This document shows, one piece after another, positions 38,939 to 49,016 of a stretch of DNA of 64,000 bases. The position numbers and the translations under genes are program-made. The notes beneath the pieces are model-generated. The model had not been told where the DNA came from. It worked only from the letters and a program-made list of their open reading frames with translations, and searched no databases. The stretch covers positions 1 to 64,000 of the forward strand of contig NZ_ACGK02000004.1 in assembly GCF_000159235.2 (NCBI RefSeq). Direction: 5' to 3'. The DNA is from Fannyhessea vaginae DSM 15829. Lineage in GTDB: Bacteria; Actinomycetota; Coriobacteriia; Coriobacteriales; Atopobiaceae. How positions within the stretch are numbered: position 1 is the stretch's first letter; each line of letters starts with the position of its first letter.

Positions 38939-39778
38939 CTATGCTTGTTCAGAAGCACCGTCTGAGCTCGTTGCATCGTCTTGAGTATCTGCAGGACGAG
39001 CAGGGCCTCCAAACGTCACCGTAACCATAGCATTGCGGATTACTTTTCCACCCATGCGATAACCCTTTTGATATACATCGGCAACTGTATCGGCATAGAC
39101 ATCTTTATTTTCTTGTCTGCCCACTGCTTGATGAATCAAAGGATCAAAGGCTTTACCTGCAGGATCAATAACCTCAACGCCTTCTTTTGCCAAAATTGCA
39201 AGCATTTTATCGTGAACTTGAGAAATACCATCCAAAAACTGTGTAAAGTTATCATCCTTGTTATCCAAAGAAGCTGCATGATTAGCTGCGCGCTCCATGT
39301 CATCAATAACAGGTAAAAGGCTTAGAACCAGTTTTTCGGCTGCGCGCGCTTGCTCGTCCAGACGTTCCTGAGCCGTACGTCTTCTGTAATTATTCCAATC
39401 TGCTTGCAGGCGCATAAATTTTTGATTTGCCGCCGCTGCCTCTTTGGACTTTGCGTCAAGTGTGTCTTGTAAATCTTCTAATTGTCCAGATAGCTCGTCA
39501 TGCTCTTTTTTAAGCTTGTCAAAGTCTGCCTTAATGTCTTCACGCGCGGCTTTTTCGCCTGCAGCAATAGCTGCAGCTACGGTAGCGTCCTCATCGGCAC
39601 ATGCATCTAAATGTTCTGTACCGTGCGCAGCAGTATCACACGAACTACAAGCTTGAGCAGGTGATTTATCATCCGACTTATGTGCAGATGGGATATCGTG
39701 ATGACTGTGAGGCATCTGTTGAGATGCGTCCGCTGCACCTTCGTGCGAGAAATCTTGTTTTTCATCTTTAGGCATCAT
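38939..39778 (-). CDS. grpE: GrpE nucleotide-exchange factor with Cys/His-rich N terminus
   Basis: Exchanges ADP on DnaK. The 279-residue protein has the long helix (LKKEHDELSGQLEDLQDTL, FMRLQADWNNYRRRT) and the C-terminal beta wing with HQAVG, YQKGYRMGGKVIRNAMVTV. The first 80 residues are polar and include SHHD, ACSSC, AAHGTEH and LDAC, an unusual concentration of cysteine and histidine. Typical GrpE is about 180-220 residues. The ATG follows GGAGG at ten bases. Confidence 0.93.
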   Translation of the reverse strand: MMPKDEKQDFSHEGAADASQQMPHSHHDIPSAHKSDDKSPAQACSSCDTAAHGTEHLDACADEDATVAAAIAAGEKAAREDIKADFDKLKKEHDELSGQLEDLQDTLDAKSKEAAAANQKFMRLQADWNNYRRRTAQERLDEQARAAEKLVLSLLPVIDDMERAANHAASLDNKDDNFTQFLDGISQVHDKMLAILAKEGVEVIDPAGKAFDPLIHQAVGRQENKDVYADTVADVYQKGYRMGGKVIRNAMVTVTFGGPARPADTQDDATSSDGASEQA

Positions 39779-39805
39779 AGACGTTCTACCTCCTTATGGT
39801 ATAGA

Positions 39806-39832
39806 GGGCAGTACAGAAATTGTGTACTGCCC
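39806..39832 (-). promoter_or_regulatory. Stem-loop between dnaK and grpE
   Basis: Perfect 10-base arms GGGCAGTACA and TGTACTGCCC enclose GAAATTG. There is no T tract, so it is unlikely to be a full terminator. Its place 26 bases past the dnaK stop suggests an RNA stabiliser or processing site that lets DnaK be made in excess over GrpE. Confidence 0.7.
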
Positions 39833-39857
39833 CGGCTACTAGCTATGCGTGTAACGC

Positions 39858-41771
<1,914 letters not shown>

Positions 41772-42119
41772 AGCTGGTATCCTTTCATCATGACATGCAC
41801 AAGCACACATACGCTTTGTATGGATATCGTGCATGTTTTACATTTCGTTAAAGGTGCGTTTCTCACGCACTATCAGAATTGTTCCCTCTATATATGAATA
41901 CTATACATAATCTAAGTGTATTCATACTAGATTTTTTATATCTCCACATATCATAGATATTATACGCCGCACCTTCATATCTGAGCATAGGCGCAAGAGC
42001 GCGTCTTCTTGAATACGTTCTGTATTTGCACAGGTCACAATACAGTTGTAGTACACTTGATACAAGTTGCGCGCGTTAATGTGCGTGCGCGCACTCATCA
42101 AATTTATGGAGATGATTTT
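41772..42119. other. Divergent region between dnaK and the phosphodiesterase gene
   Basis: This 348-bp gap holds the dnaK promoter and HspR-like site on the left half. On the right half the plus strand must carry the phosphodiesterase promoter; candidate elements there are weak. No open frame of interest was seen. Confidence 0.5.
41900..41931 (-). promoter_or_regulatory. HspR-like operator and -10 upstream of dnaK
   Basis: Arms TCTAAGT (41911-41917) and TACTAGA (41925-41931) enclose GTATTCA. On the minus strand TATAGT (41905-41900) follows. The 7-7-7 layout is that of the actinobacterial HAIR sequence (CTTGAGT-N7-ACTCAAG in Streptomyces), with diverged arms. Confidence 0.75.
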
Positions 42120-42728
42120 ATGAAGCTCGTTATTGCATCGGATATTCATGGTGCTGCTCAATGGTGTCGCCGCTTAATTGATGAGCTTGACCAGCATCAA
42201 CCTGATCGTGTTATATTGTTGGGCGATTTACTATATCACGGTCCGCGTAATAGTCTTCCTGCTGATTATAATCATAAAGAAGTTATCGCTATGCTCAATT
42301 CAATTAAAGAACAGCTTATTGTAGTGCGCGGTAACTGCGAAGCAGAAGTTGATCAATGGGTTTTGGAATTTCCTTGTTTAGCAGAATATAACATTTTATG
42401 GGATCAAACTCTTGATAGCGATATTGGCACCAAAATTCAGCGTACAGACGAGTATGGTAAGCTCATAGAAGGTCGCGCACTCTTTTGCACACACGGACAT
42501 AAATGGGGAGCAGGTTTTCATAATTCTTGTGATCATATGCCGCCTCTTCCGCAAGGAAGTGCTTTGATATTTGGGCATACTCACAAAAAAATAAACGAGG
42601 AAAGCGCAGCATACCCAGGTATATGGTGCTTTAATCCAGGCAGCGTTGGTCTTCCTAAAGACGGCACGCATAGTTATGGTATCTATGAAGACGGTGTTTT
42701 TACACATCGAATTTGGGATAATGCATAA
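42120..42728 (+). CDS. YfcE-type metallophosphodiesterase
   Basis: A 202-residue calcineurin-like phosphoesterase. Metal ligands are seen in SDIHG, LLGDLLYHGP, RGNCE, THGHKW and FGHTHK, the full set of the family. Length and motif order match YfcE/MJ0936 phosphodiesterases; the substrate is unknown. The start is the ATG before KLVIASDIHG with GGAG at eight bases; the longer frame lacks support. Confidence 0.9.
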   Translation: MKLVIASDIHGAAQWCRRLIDELDQHQPDRVILLGDLLYHGPRNSLPADYNHKEVIAMLNSIKEQLIVVRGNCEAEVDQWVLEFPCLAEYNILWDQTLDSDIGTKIQRTDEYGKLIEGRALFCTHGHKWGAGFHNSCDHMPPLPQGSALIFGHTHKKINEESAAYPGIWCFNPGSVGLPKDGTHSYGIYEDGVFTHRIWDNA

Positions 42729-42808
42729 CGTTTTGTCCTGATGGATAAACCGTTGATTATGAAGGTCTGTCTAAAACACACGGTAACAAGCGTATCCGAG
42801 GAGCGCCG

Positions 42809-44101
42809 ATGAAGCAAAGTAGAACATATCCTATAGCCACTATTACCAAAAAGGCCACGCGAGCGCTTAAAGATGGATTTAGCTGGGTCTATGCTGACGA
42901 GGTTATAAAAATTGAAACACGTGATAAAGCTGCGCGAACAGTGGAAAATGCTTCACTCGTAGATGTTTGCGAAGAAAATGGAACGTATCGAGGTACGGCG
43001 TTTCTTTCTCAAAACAGCACCATTCGTCTACGTATGGTAAGCACAAACGCTAATGATCGTTTTGACGAAGCGTTCTGGAAACGTCGCATTATGTGGGCAT
43101 GGCAACACCGTGTAAGCTGCATGAAAGAAAAAAGTCTTCCCCATACCGATGATACGCACTGTTGCCGCGTTATTTTTTCCGAAGCGGACGGCATTCCTGG
43201 GCTTATAGTCGATAGGTATGAAAGTGTTTTGGTATGTCAAATTACCACAGTTGGTGTTGAGCGCATAAAAGACCTACTTTATCGGCTTGTTGTTGAAGTT
43301 TTGCACGAGGCTGGCGAAGATATCCGCGCACTGTATGAACGCTGCGATTCGCCTGTGCGTACTAAAGAAGGTTTAACGCTTTATAAGGGCTGGTATACCA
43401 AATTGTCACCTGCGCTTAGCGTGCCCACGTCATCGCAGCTTATCATGCATGAAAATGGAATAGCTTTTTCTGTTGATGTAGAAAACAGCCAAAAAACGGG
43501 CTTTTTTCTGGATCAGAAATACAATAGACGAGCAATACGTAGCATATGTGCAGGTAAACGCGTATTAGACTGCTTCTCACACGTTGGGCCATTTGCCCTT
43601 AATGCAGCCGTCGCAGGAGCAAAAACTGTTCGAGCGGTTGATATTAGCGAGCTTGCACTCAAACTGGCTCAAGAAAATGCCCGTCTTAACCATGTTGAAC
43701 ATATTGTGCACTGTAGCTGTGCAGATGTTCTGGACTATCTGCGTAAATTGGAGCAGGATAAAAACTATGCACATGCCGAAGGCGGCCCTTTTGATGTAAT
43801 AATTCTTGATCCTCCTGCATTTACTAAAAGTAGGAGCACCATTTCTTCGGCCATGCGAGGCTACAAAGAAATCAATTACCATGCCATGAAACTTCTGCCA
43901 CGTGGCGGATATCTAGCCACTTGTAGTTGTAGTCACTTTATGTCAACAAAGCTTTTGCAAGACGTGCTTCGAAGCGCAGCACAACAAGCCCAGGTTACGC
44001 TCAAACAAATTGAAGCTCGGCAACAGGCATGCGATCATCCTATTATATGGGGTATGCCCGAAACCCATTATTTGGATTTTTTCATCTTTCAAATTATTTA
44101 G
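42809..44101 (+). CDS. RlmI-like class I rRNA methyltransferase
   Basis: A 430-residue SAM-dependent methyltransferase. The N-terminal PUA domain begins with KKATRALKDGFSWVYADEV. A central EEHD-like part has FSEADGIPGLIVDRY, and the catalytic Rossmann fold has VLDCFSHVGPFALNAA, the ILDPPAFTK motif and CSCSHFM with the catalytic cysteine. It matches RlmI, which makes m5C in 23S rRNA, although some family members modify other positions. The ATG follows GGAG. Confidence 0.87.
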   Translation: MKQSRTYPIATITKKATRALKDGFSWVYADEVIKIETRDKAARTVENASLVDVCEENGTYRGTAFLSQNSTIRLRMVSTNANDRFDEAFWKRRIMWAWQHRVSCMKEKSLPHTDDTHCCRVIFSEADGIPGLIVDRYESVLVCQITTVGVERIKDLLYRLVVEVLHEAGEDIRALYERCDSPVRTKEGLTLYKGWYTKLSPALSVPTSSQLIMHENGIAFSVDVENSQKTGFFLDQKYNRRAIRSICAGKRVLDCFSHVGPFALNAAVAGAKTVRAVDISELALKLAQENARLNHVEHIVHCSCADVLDYLRKLEQDKNYAHAEGGPFDVIILDPPAFTKSRSTISSAMRGYKEINYHAMKLLPRGGYLATCSCSHFMSTKLLQDVLRSAAQQAQVTLKQIEARQQACDHPIIWGMPETHYLDFFIFQII

Positions 44102-44240
44102 CGCGTCTAAACGGTTATATGCGCACGTAGGCGGATTATATGCCAAGGTATTATGCTCAAGTATTACGCCAAGGTGTCAGCATATGGCAAACCCATGGCT
44201 TGTAGGTATATTTGCACACATATATAACATGTAATGAGAC

Positions 44241-44297
44241 TTGCTTTTATCGTACATGCGTTCTATACTAGAACACATGTTTTCCGAACTTTTGTTC
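44241..44297 (+). promoter_or_regulatory. SOS promoter with two LexA-box-like sites
   Basis: A -35 TTGCTT (44241-44246), a 17-base spacer and a -10 TATACT (44264-44269) make a good promoter. Just downstream lie two palindromic sites of the Gram-positive LexA type: GAACACATGTTT (44271-44282, one mismatch to GAAC-N4-GTTC) and GAACTTTTGTTC (44286-44297, perfect). A repressor on either would block the start of transcription of the polymerase gene. Confidence 0.8.
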
Positions 44298-44309
44298 TAA
44301 GGAGTCTCG

Positions 44310-45710
44310 GTGTTCACACTTGCAGGATACATTCCTTTTAATGCTACATCCCAAGCACATGCCAAAGCAACACAAGGTCTATACGCGCAAAAAGCCGCGT
44401 ATGAGCATATAGATGCCCTACCGTATATGTGCATTGATCTTAAAACTTTTTACGCTTCAGTTGAATGTGCCGATCGAGGACTCAATCCATTTACAACCAA
44501 CTTGGTAGTTGCCGATCCCGATCGCGGAGAAGGAACCATCTGCTTGGCCGTTACACCTGCGCTTAAAGCACAAGGTGTACGAAATCGTTGTAGAGTATAC
44601 GAGATCCCTAAAGACATAACGTATTTAAAAGTAAAACCACGCATGCAGCACTATGTTGATGTTTCTGCACGTATACGCTCTATCTATGAACAATTTTGTG
44701 CACCGTGCGATATTTTTCCGTACTCAATAGACGAGTGTTTTATCTATATTGCACCGTATATCAAACGATATAACATGTCGTCACAACAAATTGCGCAAAT
44801 GCTTATCGATGCCGTATATGAGCAAGAACATATTTGTGCAACAGCGGGTATTGGAAGCAATATGTTTCTTGCAAAAATTGCCATGGATATTATCGCAAAA
44901 CACAATAACGCACACATGGGAATTCTTACCAAAACGCTCTTTTATCGTGATATATGGCATCATCGACCGCTGACAGATATATGGGGCATAGGATCAAGCA
45001 CCGCACAAAAACTTGCACGTTATGGCGTGTTCGATCTGCATGGCGTATGTGGCATTCCCAATGAAATTATGTTGCGAGAATTTGGCATAGGCGCGCACAC
45101 GCTTATTCATCATGCTTGGGGCCTTGATTTGTGCACCATAACTTCAATCAAGGCATACAAACCACAACATCAGTCGATATCAAATGGGCAGGTACTTATG
45201 CGCGATTATAGCGAAGCAGAAGCAAAAAGTATTTGTAAAGAAATGATTTATGACTCATGTCTTCGTCTTATTGAAGAAAGAAATACCTGCTCGTGCATTA
45301 CGCTTGAGGTTATGTATACCAACACGCCCTTAGCGCAGATAAACAGTATTGATTCTGTTTATCTCAAAAATCGTCAGCACACACTTCACTGTTCTCATAC
45401 GCTTTCATACCATACAGCATCACGCAGCATACTAGAACAAATTCTTGATACGCTGTGGGACACACGCGTTGATAAAGATCGTCTTATACGCAAAATTTGC
45501 ATTACACTGGGAAATCTTAAGCCCCAAGCACAAGTTACTCCAACACTTTTTGAAGGAGATGAATCGCACACTAACGAATATAAACTTGCACATGCCACGC
45601 TTGCCGTCAAACATAAATATGGTAAAAACTCCCTGTTGCGAGGAACAAGCTTATTGCCACACGCAACAGGAAGGCAGAGAAACCAACAAATTGGAGGTCA
45701 TCATGCATAA
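44310..45710 (+). CDS. Y-family DNA polymerase (UmuC/UvrX-like)
   Basis: A translesion polymerase of 466 residues. The catalytic carboxylates are in CIDLKTFYASVE and YSIDECFIY, followed by GIGSNMFLAKIAMD and the helix-hairpin-helix WGIGSSTAQKLARYGV. The ending RNQQIGGHHA is typical of the Gram-positive UmuC-like branch (UvrX/YqjW). The GTG start follows AAGGAG, just past two LexA sites, so it should be SOS-induced. No UmuD or ImuA partner is in view. Confidence 0.9.
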   Translation: MFTLAGYIPFNATSQAHAKATQGLYAQKAAYEHIDALPYMCIDLKTFYASVECADRGLNPFTTNLVVADPDRGEGTICLAVTPALKAQGVRNRCRVYEIPKDITYLKVKPRMQHYVDVSARIRSIYEQFCAPCDIFPYSIDECFIYIAPYIKRYNMSSQQIAQMLIDAVYEQEHICATAGIGSNMFLAKIAMDIIAKHNNAHMGILTKTLFYRDIWHHRPLTDIWGIGSSTAQKLARYGVFDLHGVCGIPNEIMLREFGIGAHTLIHHAWGLDLCTITSIKAYKPQHQSISNGQVLMRDYSEAEAKSICKEMIYDSCLRLIEERNTCSCITLEVMYTNTPLAQINSIDSVYLKNRQHTLHCSHTLSYHTASRSILEQILDTLWDTRVDKDRLIRKICITLGNLKPQAQVTPTLFEGDESHTNEYKLAHATLAVKHKYGKNSLLRGTSLLPHATGRQRNQQIGGHHA

Positions 45711-45786
45711 ACACGTTATATACACACTGCTCATTTCGTATAAAGCGTGCCTGTTGTTGGATACACCGCATGCCATTGCTGAATAA
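45703..45786 (+). CDS. Candidate 27-residue peptide overlapping the polymerase stop
   Basis: An ATG with a strong GGAGG six bases upstream starts within the last codons of the polymerase gene and runs 27 codons (HKHVIYTLLISYKACLLL and so on) to TAA. In Firmicutes UmuC-like genes are often followed by a small YolD-like gene, and this could be a remnant or replacement; no YolD motif is seen. It may also be chance. Confidence 0.25.
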   Translation: MHKHVIYTLLISYKACLLLDTPHAIAE

Positions 45787-45790
45787 AACG

Positions 45791-45890
45791 TTAGAAACAC
45801 TTTATACATCAGATGGCAGAAAAGCTCCATGCATCAGATGGCAGAAAAGCTCCATGCATCAGATGTTAGAAACACTCTATACATTGTTGT
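45791..45890. repeat. Four-unit 25-bp tandem repeat
   Basis: Four 25-base units run without gaps. Units 2 and 3 (45816-45840, 45841-45865) are identical and begin GCAGAAAAGCTCCATG. Units 1 and 4 (45791-45815, 45866-45890) begin TTAGAAACACT(T/C)TATAC and resemble each other. Units 1 to 3 end CATCAGATG. The last unit runs into the 3' end of purD. It sits between the convergent polymerase and purine operon genes. Confidence 0.85.
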
Positions 45891-47217
45891 TTTGAGCTTT
45901 AAGTGCAATATCTGAACGATAGAACATATGCGGAAGGTCTAACAAATCGAGGTAGTCATACACGTGCTTTCGGGCTTGTGCAATGCTAGAACCTTGCGAA
46001 AGCGCCATAAGAATACGACCACCTGCGGATACCAGATCACCTTGATTTACGTCTAACTTTTCACGTGGTGTTGCATCTGTTTGTGTATCTAACGTTGTGT
46101 CCGACTTTACTCCAGCATAAATCAATTCAATCGAAGAAGGAGGGTTGATAAAAGGTGTGAGTGGAATATTTTTTATATAAGATTTTGGATAACCATCAGC
46201 AGCAACAACAACTCCTACGCATGAACCATGTGCCTTGGCAAAGCGTTTGGTATCTGTGCCGCTAAGCAACTCGGTCACCATCGATGCAGTATCTTCATCC
46301 AAAACTGATGTGATAACCTGTGTTTCGGGGTCACCAAAACGGGCGTTAAATTCTATAACATAAGGACCAGAGCTTGTAAGCATAAGCCCCGTGTACAGTA
46401 CTCCGTTAAATTGAGCGTCGCTTTGTTGCAGTGCCGACAAAGTAGGTTCAACGATAGTTGTAATAGTTTGCTGAACCAGTTCAGGCGTTACGAAGGGAAC
46501 AGGCGTATACGCGCCCATGCCTCCTGTATTTAAGCCAGTATCTCCTGTACCTTGGCGCTTGAAATCTTGTGCGCAAGGTAAATAGATACGACTATTGCCA
46601 TATACAAGAGTAAAGAACGAAAATTCAGGACCTTCAAGGAACTCTTCAAGAACAACTTTTGTTTGGCTCCCAAACTCATGAAGTGTAAATATTTCTTGAA
46701 GCGCTTGGTCTGCGTCGTGTAAAGTACGAGCAATAATAACACCTTTACCTGCCGCTGGACCGTCAGCTTTAATAACAATAGGAGCAAAATGAGACGAGGT
46801 GACACACTGTTTTTTTACAGCATCTAATGCACTTTCATAAGATGTATGAACTGAATATTTTGCCGTAGGAATGTGATGTGCTTCCATCAAGTCTTTAGCA
46901 AATGATTTTGATGATTCTATTTGTGCGGCTTTTTGAGTTGGACCAAAAATTTTGAGCCCACGTGCCTCAAAATAATCAACAATGCCAGAAAAGAGAGGTA
47001 ACTCGGGTCCAACAAATGTCCAATCGATGTTATGTTGTACGCAAAAATCGGCTAATCCCTTAAAGTCATCTTGAGAAATTGGAACACATGATATCTTTTC
47101 AGCGCACATGCCTGGATTACCAGGTGCGCAAAAAACGCGTGTCACTTGAGGCGATTTCGCAAACGAGCGCGCTAAGGCGTGTTCGCGGCCGCCAGAACCT
47201 ACAACCAATATGTCCAT
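45877..47217 (-). CDS. purD: Phosphoribosylamine-glycine ligase
   Basis: Second enzyme of purine synthesis (GARS), 446 residues. It opens VVGSGGREHALA and has the ATP-grasp elements VIKADGPAAGKGVIIA, VVLEEFLEGPEFSFF and FNARFGDPETQV with the NTGGMGAYTPVPF stretch. Last gene of the purine operon. AAAGGA stands before the ATG, and just upstream lies the 9-bp repeat array. The last six codons overlap the 25-bp repeat array. Confidence 0.96.
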   Translation of the reverse strand: MDILVVGSGGREHALARSFAKSPQVTRVFCAPGNPGMCAEKISCVPISQDDFKGLADFCVQHNIDWTFVGPELPLFSGIVDYFEARGLKIFGPTQKAAQIESSKSFAKDLMEAHHIPTAKYSVHTSYESALDAVKKQCVTSSHFAPIVIKADGPAAGKGVIIARTLHDADQALQEIFTLHEFGSQTKVVLEEFLEGPEFSFFTLVYGNSRIYLPCAQDFKRQGTGDTGLNTGGMGAYTPVPFVTPELVQQTITTIVEPTLSALQQSDAQFNGVLYTGLMLTSSGPYVIEFNARFGDPETQVITSVLDEDTASMVTELLSGTDTKRFAKAHGSCVGVVVAADGYPKSYIKNIPLTPFINPPSSIELIYAGVKSDTTLDTQTDATPREKLDVNQGDLVSAGGRILMALSQGSSIAQARKHVYDYLDLLDLPHMFYRSDIALKAQNNNV

Positions 47218-47230
47218 GAGACATCCTTTC

Positions 47231-47306
47231 GTGCTTTGTGTGCTTTGTGTGCTTTGTGTGCTTTGTGTGCTTTGTGTGCTTTGTGTGCTTCGTGTGCTTC
47301 GTGTGC
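47231..47306. repeat. 9-bp tandem repeat between purN and purD
   Basis: Six perfect copies of GTGCTTTGT are followed by two copies of GTGCTTCGT and a partial GTGC. They fill nearly the whole gap between the purN stop codon (47313-47315) and the ribosome site of purD (47224-47230). The sense strand of the operon reads ACAAAGCAC repeated. Such arrays change copy number by slippage. Confidence 0.95.
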
Positions 47307-47312
47307 GATATG

Positions 47313-47909
47313 TTACGCACTCACGAGTTCATCAGTATCAAACGTACTTTTACAGGCAATTTTTATCAAAACAGAAGGGTATAACAAATGCTCTGCTTCA
47401 TGAATACGCGCTTCAAAACTATCAATGGTATCATCGTCAAAGCGAGGAACTTGCACTTGACTTATAACTGTTCCCGTGTCTATTCCCTCGTCAATGTAAT
47501 GAACGGTTACCCCTGAAATCTTTACTTTTGCAGCAAAAGCATCTGCAATAGCTGTAGCTCCTGGGAAGGAAGGTAAAAGTGCAGGATGAATGTTGATGAT
47601 TTTTTGGGGAAATGCGTCCAACATAGGCTTATGTAAAATACGCATATAGCCTGCCAATGCCACAAAATCTATTTTATAGCGCTTGCAAAGTGCAACAAGA
47701 GCTTGCTCGTAATCTGCACGCGTTGCAAAATCACAAGGAGAGAAAACCTCAAGCGGAACGCCTAATTTTTTAGCGCGCGTACACACATACGCATGTGGGT
47801 TGTCACAAAAAAGAAGCGCAATATCTAAAACATGCGTTTGACGACAACATATATCATAAATTGCTTCAAAATTTGTTCCAGAACCCGATGCAAAAACAGC
47901 AAGTCTCAT
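47313..47909 (-). CDS. purN: Phosphoribosylglycinamide formyltransferase
   Basis: Third-step GAR transformylase using 10-formyl-tetrahydrofolate, 198 residues. Motifs: VFASGSGTNFEAI at the N terminus, VALAGYMRIL, the catalytic stretch IINIHPALLPSFPG with the Asn-His pair, and VHYIDEGIDTGTVI with the catalytic aspartate. It starts three bases after the purM stop. Confidence 0.95.
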   Translation of the reverse strand: MRLAVFASGSGTNFEAIYDICCRQTHVLDIALLFCDNPHAYVCTRAKKLGVPLEVFSPCDFATRADYEQALVALCKRYKIDFVALAGYMRILHKPMLDAFPQKIINIHPALLPSFPGATAIADAFAAKVKISGVTVHYIDEGIDTGTVISQVQVPRFDDDTIDSFEARIHEAEHLLYPSVLIKIACKSTFDTDELVSA

Positions 47910-47912
47910 AAC

Positions 47913-48965
47913 TTAGTGCTCCTCGGAGGTCTTTGTGTCTATAACAATTTGTGGCCTATCTTGTAAATATGCAGACGAGCCATACTCCATAGAATCAGCT
48001 TCCTCTACCTCACCAATCACAAACACCTGTTCACCTGCGGTTTTTAGAGCGTCCATTACCTTTTGGGCATCGCTTTTACCAACAGAAAGGACAAGACCAA
48101 TGCCCATATTAAAATATTCAAACATAGACGCATACTCAAGATTACCCTGCTCTTGAAGCATGCTAAAGACGGCTGGTTTTTCCCATGATCCATCGTATAT
48201 ATGTGCGCACAAATCACTTGGCAACATACGTGGAATGTTTTCAACAAATCCACCGCCTGTGATATGGGAGATCCCGTGAATAAGCCCTTGCTGTACAAGC
48301 GGAAGAACGCTTTTTACATAGATTTTAGTAGGCTCCAAAAGCTCAGGATGTTGCGATAGCGATTGACCTAAAATAGAACGAACAAGACTAAATCCATTTG
48401 AATGTACACCCGAAGAAGCTAATCCTACAAGTACATCACCCTCATGCACCAGCGATTTATGCAAAAGCGCACGACGCTCGGCAATGCCCACACAAAAACC
48501 TGCTAAATCAAACTCATCTGATTCATACAGACCAGGCATCTCTGCCATTTCGCCGCCAATAAGCGCAGCACCTGCTTGTTTACACCCCTCGCACACGCCT
48601 TTAACCAACGCTTCCATACGTTCAGGCGAATTTTTGCCCACGCTTATGTAATCGAGGAAAAACAGAGGCTCAGCACCTTGTGCAAGAACATCGTTTACGC
48701 ACATAGCAACACAGTCTATGCCAACAGTATCGAGTCGATTAAGTTGCTTTGCTAACAGGATTTTAGTACCAACACCATCGGTTCCCGAAACTAAAACGGG
48801 ATCGTCAAAGTGAAAGTCTTTAAGCGAAAATAAACCAGCAAAGCCACCCAGATCGCCCAAAACTTCTTTTCGATATGTTGCATGAACATGCTTTTTTATA
48901 CGAGATACGGCTTCATATCCTGCTTCTACATCAACACCTGCTTGAGAATATGCATTTTGGCTCAT
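47913..48965 (-). CDS. purM: Phosphoribosylformylglycinamidine cyclo-ligase
   Basis: AIR synthetase, 350 residues, closing the imidazole ring with ATP. It has GGFAGLFSL, VSGTDGVGTKILLA, GIDCVAMCVND, GGEMAEMPGLY and the late HITGGGFVENIPRML. The ATG before SQNAYSQAG follows AAGGA at five bases; the frame offers earlier starts without support. Its N-terminal glycine-rich region and length are normal. It lies between purF and purN in the operon. Confidence 0.95.
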   Translation of the reverse strand: MSQNAYSQAGVDVEAGYEAVSRIKKHVHATYRKEVLGDLGGFAGLFSLKDFHFDDPVLVSGTDGVGTKILLAKQLNRLDTVGIDCVAMCVNDVLAQGAEPLFFLDYISVGKNSPERMEALVKGVCEGCKQAGAALIGGEMAEMPGLYESDEFDLAGFCVGIAERRALLHKSLVHEGDVLVGLASSGVHSNGFSLVRSILGQSLSQHPELLEPTKIYVKSVLPLVQQGLIHGISHITGGGFVENIPRMLPSDLCAHIYDGSWEKPAVFSMLQEQGNLEYASMFEYFNMGIGLVLSVGKSDAQKVMDALKTAGEQVFVIGEVEEADSMEYGSSAYLQDRPQIVIDTKTSEEH

Positions 48966-49016
48966 AAGAATCCTTTCCATTTGGAATGCAAAACACATCG
49001 TACATGCATGCCTGTG

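Noticed and set aside
44102..44309. Mobile-element remnant before the polymerase gene
   Set aside because: Some short direct repeats are present, but no inverted ends, transposase fragment or target duplication were seen.
45791..45890. CRISPR-like array
   Set aside because: The 25-base units are directly adjacent with no unique spacers, and there are no cas genes.
47117..47320. Frame with repeated Thr-Lys-His units across the 9-bp array
   Set aside because: The nine-base unit keeps any frame open, so this is a by-product of the repeat. It overlaps purD in another frame.
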